From the NCBI GenBank assembly GCA_036567205.1, contig DATCVA010000332.1, positions 1 through 36,283 on the forward strand: a stretch of DNA of 36,283 bases, read 5' to 3'. Source of the DNA: DATCVA01 sp036567205 (GTDB lineage Bacteria; Pseudomonadota; Gammaproteobacteria; Burkholderiales; Burkholderiaceae_B). Under the pieces are notes generated by a model. That model ran no database searches. It was not told the origin of the DNA and worked only from the letters and a program-made list of their open reading frames with translations. This document shows, in pieces, positions 33,067 to 36,283 of this stretch; positions within the stretch are counted from its first letter, which is position 1; each line of letters opens with the position of its first letter. Position numbers and translations under genes: made by a program.

Positions 33067-34196
33067 GCCGACAACACCGTCGCACTATCGTTGGACCAGC
33101 TTACATAAACTTCATCATCGATACCCGGCGCGTCATTTTGCGCCAACACCAGACTCGGGACACTGGCTTCAATAACCTGCCCCGAATCAAGCCGCACCTG
33201 ATAACGGGCGTAACTGCCCATCCACGCCACATGACTGACCATGCCATGTCCCCAGTTCGCGTCCTCGTCCGGCGGCAAGCGCAGCACACGGATGTGTTCC
33301 GGCCGGACCGATACGTGCACCTCCATGCCCAGGGGTTCGCTAATACCGTGATTAACATACAGGGGCCGTGTCAAAGAGTCGCTTTCGATCATGACATGAT
33401 CGGCCTCGTCGACAATAATCGTGCCAGTGAATAAATTGGTTGAGCCAATAAAGCCAGCCACGAAACGCGAATTAGGAAAAGCGTAGACTTCTTGCGGTGT
33501 ACCGCACTGCACAATCTGCCCTTCAGACATAACCGCCAGACGGCTGGCCATGGTCATGGCTTCTTCCTGGTCGTGCGTCACCATAATGCATGTAACGCCG
33601 ACCTGGTCCAGGATCTTGACCAATTCAATCTGCGTTTTTTGACGTATTTGTTTGTCGAGCGCAGACATGGGCTCGTCAAGCAACAACAGCTTAGGCCGCT
33701 TGACCAGACTGCGCGCCAACGCCACACGCTGCTGCTGGCCTCCGGACAATTGATGAGGCTTGCGACGCGAAAACGCGCCCATTTGAACCAGGTCGAGCGC
33801 TTCGAACACACGTTCGTGTATTTCATTCTTAGGCACGCCTTCCTGCTTTAGCCCAAACGCCACATTGGCTTCAACCGTCATGTGCGGAAACAGCGCATAC
33901 GACTGAAACATCATATTGACCGGACGGCGATAAGGCGGCAGACGGGTAATGTCTTCGTTATCAAGATAGATGCGCCCCGAAGTAGTTTCTTCGAAACCGG
34001 CCAGCATGCGCAATAACGTCGACTTGCCACAACCAGAACTGCCCAGCAAGGCAAATATTTCATGGCGCCGCACCGACAACGAAACTGATTGCACAGCCAC
34101 TGTATCGCCAAAAATCTTGACAACATCCTCGACCCGTACAAACTCGTCGGAGTCGCCTGACCATGGCTGCGCCGCCAAGCGGTTATCAAGCGTCAT
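33063..34196 (-). CDS. potG: Putrescine-type ABC transporter ATPase PotG
   Basis: This 377-residue ATPase powers polyamine import. The nucleotide-binding domain has Walker A GSSGCGKST at 52-60, PVNMMFQSYALFPHMTV with the Q-loop, the signature LSGGQQQRVALARSL and Walker B LLLLDEP. A C-terminal TOBE regulatory domain follows (about residues 290-375, with VSVRPEHIRVL). The ATG at 34196 lies 2 bases after the potF stop. A GTG at 34226 would extend into potF and is rejected. It shares near-identical blocks with E. coli PotG. Confidence 0.94.
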   Translation of the reverse strand: MTLDNRLAAQPWSGDSDEFVRVEDVVKIFGDTVAVQSVSLSVRRHEIFALLGSSGCGKSTLLRMLAGFEETTSGRIYLDNEDITRLPPYRRPVNMMFQSYALFPHMTVEANVAFGLKQEGVPKNEIHERVFEALDLVQMGAFSRRKPHQLSGGQQQRVALARSLVKRPKLLLLDEPMSALDKQIRQKTQIELVKILDQVGVTCIMVTHDQEEAMTMASRLAVMSEGQIVQCGTPQEVYAFPNSRFVAGFIGSTNLFTGTIIVDEADHVMIESDSLTRPLYVNHGISEPLGMEVHVSVRPEHIRVLRLPPDEDANWGHGMVSHVAWMGSYARYQVRLDSGQVIEASVPSLVLAQNDAPGIDDEVYVSWSNDSATVLSA

Positions 34197-34198
34197 AC

Positions 34199-35299
34199 TT
34201 ACCGTCCCGACTTGAGTGACGCCCACATGCTGTTTTGCAGACGTTGAATGGCAAACGGCTGCGGCTTGATGACATACAGCGTTTTTGAAACCTCGGCCGA
34301 CGGGTAAATCATGGGGTTGTCAGCCACCTCTTTCACCACATATTTGCGCGCCTCTTTATTGGCATTGGGATAAAACATAGTATTGGTAATGGCGGCGTGC
34401 ACCTCGGGCGTTTCTATGTAATTAATAAAGGCCAATGCTTCGTCGACGTTAGCGGCGCCTTTAGGGATGGCCATGGTATCAAACCATACCGGGGCGCCGC
34501 CCTGCGGAATGAAGTAGTCGACCTCGTAGCTGGTCTTGCCCTGTTTGGCGCGAGACCGGGCAATCATCACATCGCCCGAGAAACCATACACCATGCACAG
34601 ATCGCCTCCGGCAAGCTCGTCGATATAGCCCGACGAGCTAAATTGCCGAATATATGGACGGATTTTCTTCAGAACCTCGAGGGCCGCTTTGTAATCATCA
34701 GGATTGCTGCTATTGGGGTCCTTTCCTATGTAGTGCAACACAGCGGGAAACACCTGGGCGGCTTCATCAAGGACAGAAATACCGCAGGACTTCAATTTTT
34801 CGGCATTTTCCGGCTTGAACAACATATCCCAGCTATCGAACCTGACGGCATCGCCCATGATTTCCCTGACCTTGGTCACGTTGTAACCAAGTCCATTGGT
34901 GCCATAGCCCCATGGCACCAAATAATCGTTGCCCGGATCTACGGTAGCCACCAGGGCCATGATGTCGGGGTCCAGATACTTCAAGTTGGGGATTTTAGAT
35001 TTATCGAGCTTCTGAAACAGCCCGCCTTCGATCTGGCGCGCGGCATAATGAGTTGAGGGCACCACCACGTCGTAGCCCGACTTACCCGTTAACAGCTTTG
35101 CTTGCAAGGTGTCGTTGCTATCGTAAACGTCGTAACGTGCTTTGATGCCGGTGGTTTTTTCAAAGCCCGAAATAGTATCGGGCGCCGTGTACTCGGCCCA
35201 GTTGTAAACGTTGACTACTTTATTTTGCGCCCACAATGGCGACATCGCAAAAGTGAGTGCGGTTCCTAGTATCAGGTGTCGAGCCGCGCTTAAGTTCAT
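34199..35299 (-). CDS. potF: Putrescine-type periplasmic binding protein PotF
   Basis: This 366-residue receptor binds polyamines in the periplasm. Its signal peptide is residues 1 to about 24 (cleavage after MSPLWA). The mature start KVVNVYNWAEYTAPDTISGF matches the PotF/PotD core, with the ligand-site blocks YDVVVPSTHYAARQ, SWDMLFKPENAEKLKSCG and GDLCMVYGFSGDV. The ATG at 35299 has GGGGA nearby and fits the signal peptide; a GTG at 35323 is rejected. It heads the potFGHI operon. The sequence resembles PotF more than PotD, so putrescine is the likeliest ligand. Related agmatine or other polyamine binding is possible. Confidence 0.93.
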   Translation of the reverse strand: MNLSAARHLILGTALTFAMSPLWAQNKVVNVYNWAEYTAPDTISGFEKTTGIKARYDVYDSNDTLQAKLLTGKSGYDVVVPSTHYAARQIEGGLFQKLDKSKIPNLKYLDPDIMALVATVDPGNDYLVPWGYGTNGLGYNVTKVREIMGDAVRFDSWDMLFKPENAEKLKSCGISVLDEAAQVFPAVLHYIGKDPNSSNPDDYKAALEVLKKIRPYIRQFSSSGYIDELAGGDLCMVYGFSGDVMIARSRAKQGKTSYEVDYFIPQGGAPVWFDTMAIPKGAANVDEALAFINYIETPEVHAAITNTMFYPNANKEARKYVVKEVADNPMIYPSAEVSKTLYVIKPQPFAIQRLQNSMWASLKSGR

Positions 35300-35386
35300 G
35301 GTGAAATCCCCATTAAAAAACACAATAACCCAAAGGGCGCAATCATAATGCTTTTTGACATTGAAAGTTGGTATTGCTGCGTTGCG

Positions 35387-36106
35387 TTACGCCCTGCTAC
35401 CGCCCGGCAATAAGCTGTTGTATATTTTTTCCAGATTGTTCCAGAAACCAAGGCCTGCCGCGCCGGCAACTTTAAGCAAAGAGCGGCGCAAACGCAACAG
35501 GTTGGCCTGCCGTTGCTTTAACGACACGACCTGCCGACGGCCCCGATCGAAATCAATCAGCCATGCACAGCCCTGCTCATCCAGCAAAATATTGTAGGCA
35601 TTCAAGTCGGCGTGCCATACTCCGGCTTCGTGCATTGCAAAAATAGCCTCGGCCACCGCGGCGTGGCAGGGTAGCGACAGGCTTTTAGCCAAGGTATGCA
35701 CGTTGGGAATGCGCTCAACGATAATCGCCGCCCGATAAGTTAGCCCATCGCGCCAATATGCCGCCGCTAACGGTTTGTTGACGGGCAACCCTTGCTGATG
35801 CATGAAATACAACAAGTTAAACTCGGCAAAGGCCCGGGTGCGTTCGGCACCGGCCCAGAGATAACGGTCCTGGCTTAGCCGGGCGACAAGTCCGCCCCGC
35901 CGATAATGACGCAAGACTCCCGAACCGAACCCGCCTGTCACGAACCAGGCCGCCTGACGCCCGCCCACCTGCACAGGCTGAGCTTTTAGCAAAGGGTTGG
36001 CAGGATCGAACAACGCAACACCGGGTAGCTCAATCCGGTCGGGCGCATAGCGCAATGCGCCATTTTCAAAAGTAAGCTCCTGCGCTGCTGTGTCGATTGT
36101 AGTCAT
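35387..36106 (-). CDS. kdkA: Kdo (3-deoxy-D-manno-octulosonic acid) kinase
   Basis: This 239-residue cytoplasmic kinase phosphorylates the Kdo residue of nascent lipid A-Kdo. It has an eukaryotic-type kinase core with VARLSQDRYLWAGAERTRAF (nucleotide-binding region), the catalytic loop HADLNAYN (His165, Asp167, Asn172) and the DFD magnesium site Asp185-Asp187 in LIDFDRG. Length and motifs match KdkA of Haemophilus and Bordetella. It lies 87 bases before potF and 22 bases after the FtsX-like gene, all on the same strand. It fits the many other LPS genes in this window. Confidence 0.92.
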   Translation of the reverse strand: MTTIDTAAQELTFENGALRYAPDRIELPGVALFDPANPLLKAQPVQVGGRQAAWFVTGGFGSGVLRHYRRGGLVARLSQDRYLWAGAERTRAFAEFNLLYFMHQQGLPVNKPLAAAYWRDGLTYRAAIIVERIPNVHTLAKSLSLPCHAAVAEAIFAMHEAGVWHADLNAYNILLDEQGCAWLIDFDRGRRQVVSLKQRQANLLRLRRSLLKVAGAAGLGFWNNLEKIYNSLLPGGSRA

Positions 36107-36128
36107 CTGAAATCAATAAAAATCGGGA

Positions 36129-36283
36129 TCATAAAGCATCACGCAACGAAACCAATGGCGGCGTGCTTAATACACCTTTCAGGGCAAGCCCCCCGCTCAG
36201 CCCGGCGGCAACAATGCCTGCACCCAGGCCGGTAAACCAGGGCCACCAGGCCCACGACAACGTAAAATCAAAAACCTGATCAG
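36129..36283 (-). CDS. C-terminal end of an FtsX-like ABC permease, truncated by the window edge
   Basis: The minus-strand frame entering from the right edge encodes about 50 residues and ends TGA at 36131-36129. It reads DQVFDFTLSWAWWPWFTGLG, a hydrophobic GAGIVAAGLSGGLAL segment, then LSTPPLVSLRDAL. A final transmembrane helix followed by PPL-x-x-LR is the usual end of FtsX-type lipoprotein/YbbP permeases. Only the tail is visible, so the family call is tentative. It ends 22 bases before kdkA starts and is probably in one transcript with it. Confidence 0.58.
   Translation of the reverse strand, partial: DQVFDFTLSWAWWPWFTGLGAGIVAAGLSGGLALKGVLSTPPLVSLRDAL

Noticed and set aside
34197..34226. 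GTG start giving PotG ten more residues
   Set aside because: It would overlap potF, while the ATG at 34196 lies neatly 2 bases after the potF stop.

Overview
The window looks like chromosomal DNA of a betaproteobacterium of the order Burkholderiales, most likely the family Alcaligenaceae (Bordetella/Pusillimonas/Advenella relatives). This rests on protein character only. There are two tripartite-tricarboxylate (Bug) receptors, a classical two-domain ArgA, a Kdo kinase KdkA, and an LPS-core glycosyltransferase/deacetylase cluster next to dnaE and hrpA. The GC content is moderate.

Left edge (1-500): an rRNA operon transcribed leftwards begins here. Two strong sigma70-type promoters and a boxA antitermination site are visible, and the 16S gene lies just outside the window. 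Behind it (606-968) is a stretch that reads like a decayed, frameshifted gene, then about 400 bases with nothing recognisable.

Catabolic module 1 (1383-7238): a LysR regulator is divergent from an acyl-CoA dehydrogenase, a 26-residue secretory-leader ORF, a CaiB/BaiF CoA-transferase, a CoA-transferase-fold protein that carries the His/Asp/Glu set of alpha-methylacyl-CoA racemases, and a Bug receptor. Together they suggest uptake of a 2-methyl-branched or otherwise 2-substituted acid, CoA activation, epimerisation at C2 and alpha,beta-dehydrogenation. The divergent promoter has two LysR-type dyads at the classical -64 and -32 positions.

Housekeeping and envelope block (7488-25153): rng (RNase G), a small lipoprotein, msbA, a heptosyltransferase-like GT9 and a YdcF/ElyC-type protein. 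These are followed by a leftward operon hrpA-dnaE-GT4-deacetylase-GT2, in which the last four genes are joined by ATGA stop/start overlaps. Then come argA and yggX.

Catabolic module 2 (25198-29274): a Bug receptor, a LysR regulator, an aspartate-dehydrogenase-like protein and an RraA-like aldolase/decarboxylase, all on the minus strand. A roughly 103-bp palindromic repeat sits at three of its junctions. A fourth copy lies 12 kb away at 13144-13246. This repeat family is the clearest structure not explained by the genes.

Right part (29435-36283): phoU, then yffB-rpiA, a complete potFGHI putrescine-type ABC importer, kdkA and the 3' end of an FtsX-like permease. Lipid A export (msbA), core sugar transferases and Kdo phosphorylation (kdkA) make LPS assembly a recurring theme.
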